Shown piece after piece: positions 63,457 to 64,000 of a stretch of DNA of 64,000 nt. The stretch's first letter is position 1; each line of letters begins with the position of its first letter. The DNA is from Blautia glucerasea. GTDB taxonomy: Bacteria; Bacillota; Clostridia; Lachnospirales; Lachnospiraceae. The notes below the pieces were generated by a model. It saw only the letters and a program-made list of their open reading frames with translations. It had not been told where the DNA came from and did no database searches. Position numbers and translations under genes: made by a program. Where the stretch lies: positions 1 through 64,000 of the forward strand of contig NZ_JAAITU010000007.1 in assembly GCF_013304385.1 (NCBI RefSeq). Direction: 5' to 3'.

Positions 63457-64000
63457 ATGGCAAAATGGGTTTACATGTTTACAGAAGGTAACGCTGATAT
63501 GAGAAACCTTCTGGGTGGTAAAGGTGCCAACCTTGCTGAAATGACAAACCTGGGTCTTCCTGTTCCGCAGGGCTTTACAATCACTACTGAGGCTTGCACA
63601 CAGTATTATGAGGACGGCAGACAGATCAATGACGAGATCATGGGTCAGATCATGGAAGCAATCACCAAAATGGAAGGAATCACCGGCAAGAAATTTGGTG
63701 ATAAAGAAAATCCTCTGCTTGTTTCCGTTCGTTCTGGCGCTAGAGCTTCTATGCCAGGTATGATGGATACTATCCTGAACCTTGGTTTAAACGAAGACGT
63801 TGTTGCTGTATTATCTGAGAAATCCAACAATCCACGTTGGGCATGGGACTGCTACAGAAGATTCATCCAGATGTATTCTGACGTAGTTATGGAAGTTGGA
63901 AAGAAATATTTTGAAGAGCTGATCGACAAAATGAAAGCTGAGAGAGGCGTTAAGCTTGACGTTGAGCTTACAGCTGACGACCTTAAAGAGCTTGCTATGC
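63457..64000 (+). CDS. ppdK: Pyruvate phosphate dikinase, N-terminal part (cut by window edge)
   Basis: PpdK interconverts pyruvate + ATP + Pi and phosphoenolpyruvate + AMP + PPi. About 181 codons are inside the window. The ATP-grasp N-terminal domain is clear: [68 protein letters not shown] and [23 protein letters not shown] at 63441-63446 sets ATG 63457. The rest of the gene (usually about 875 residues in total) lies beyond the edge. It pairs functionally with the PPi-type phosphofructokinase upstream. Confidence 0.95.
   Translation, partial: MAKWVYMFTEGNADMRNLLGGKGANLAEMTNLGLPVPQGFTITTEACTQYYEDGRQINDEIMGQIMEAITKMEGITGKKFGDKENPLLVSVRSGARASMPGMMDTILNLGLNEDVVAVLSEKSNNPRWAWDCYRRFIQMYSDVVMEVGKKYFEELIDKMKAERGVKLDVELTADDLKELAM

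Overview
The window looks like a chromosome segment of an anaerobic gut-type Clostridia bacterium, most likely family Lachnospiraceae. Pointers are the gene order (dgt-dnaG-rpoD-trmK-nif3; rimP-nusA-ylxR-ylxQ-infB-rbfA-nrnA-truB-ribF; rpsO-pnp), a PPi-type phosphofructokinase next to pyruvate phosphate dikinase, small clostridial families such as DUF1292, DUF5662 and DUF6553, moderate GC, and promoters that are almost all TTGNNN-17-TANNNT. The genus cannot be fixed from sequence reading alone.

Layout. (1) Positions 1-6490 are an accessory, partly degraded island: a truncated AAA-ATPase-like gene, a zinc-ribbon membrane protein, a small gene overlapping a large serine recombinase, a complete AAA-ATPase/PD-(D/E)XK protein, a frameshifted MNT-type nucleotidyltransferase (antitoxin-like) and a 5'-truncated peptidoglycan-binding protein gene. 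(2) 6597-10380 carries a secreted MBL-fold protein and then a striking locus: a 642-residue RelA/SpoT-synthetase-domain protein with a large unrecognised C-terminal half, bracketed by two inverted, virtually identical tRNA-Leu(AAG) transcription units. (3) 10574-17817 is the primase/sigma-70 housekeeping operon plus trmK, nif3 and a TGS-uridine-kinase-like gene, followed by RNase P RNA. (4) 18301-20128 (minus strand) holds pyrBI and a CmpB-like membrane protein; 20307-27870 holds folC, pheA, a DUF815 ATPase and ppx-ppk (polyphosphate metabolism). (5) Two identical tRNA-Glu(CTC) genes precede a parE-parC-like topoisomerase pair and the nusA-infB translation operon, followed by nrnA, truB, ribF and a Na/Pi symporter. 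(6) 43267-46673 contains rpsO, a repeat-rich intergenic region, pnp and dut. (7) 46717-54713 mixes a DUF1292 protein, a Kef/Nha-type antiporter, exonuclease III, a GH13 protein lacking catalytic residues, glf and small conserved proteins. (8) 54726-64000 has an M16C protease, era, recO, glyS, an acyltransferase, PPi-phosphofructokinase and the 5' part of ppdK, cut by the window edge.

The housekeeping genes link DNA replication, transcription, translation factors and ribosome maturation. The strongest candidate for something undescribed is the RelA/SpoT fusion between the inverted tRNA-Leu units, with a palindromic operator-like site in front of its TTG start. Secondary items are the catalytically degenerate GH13 protein, the broken MNT module and the structured leaders of rpsO and pnp.
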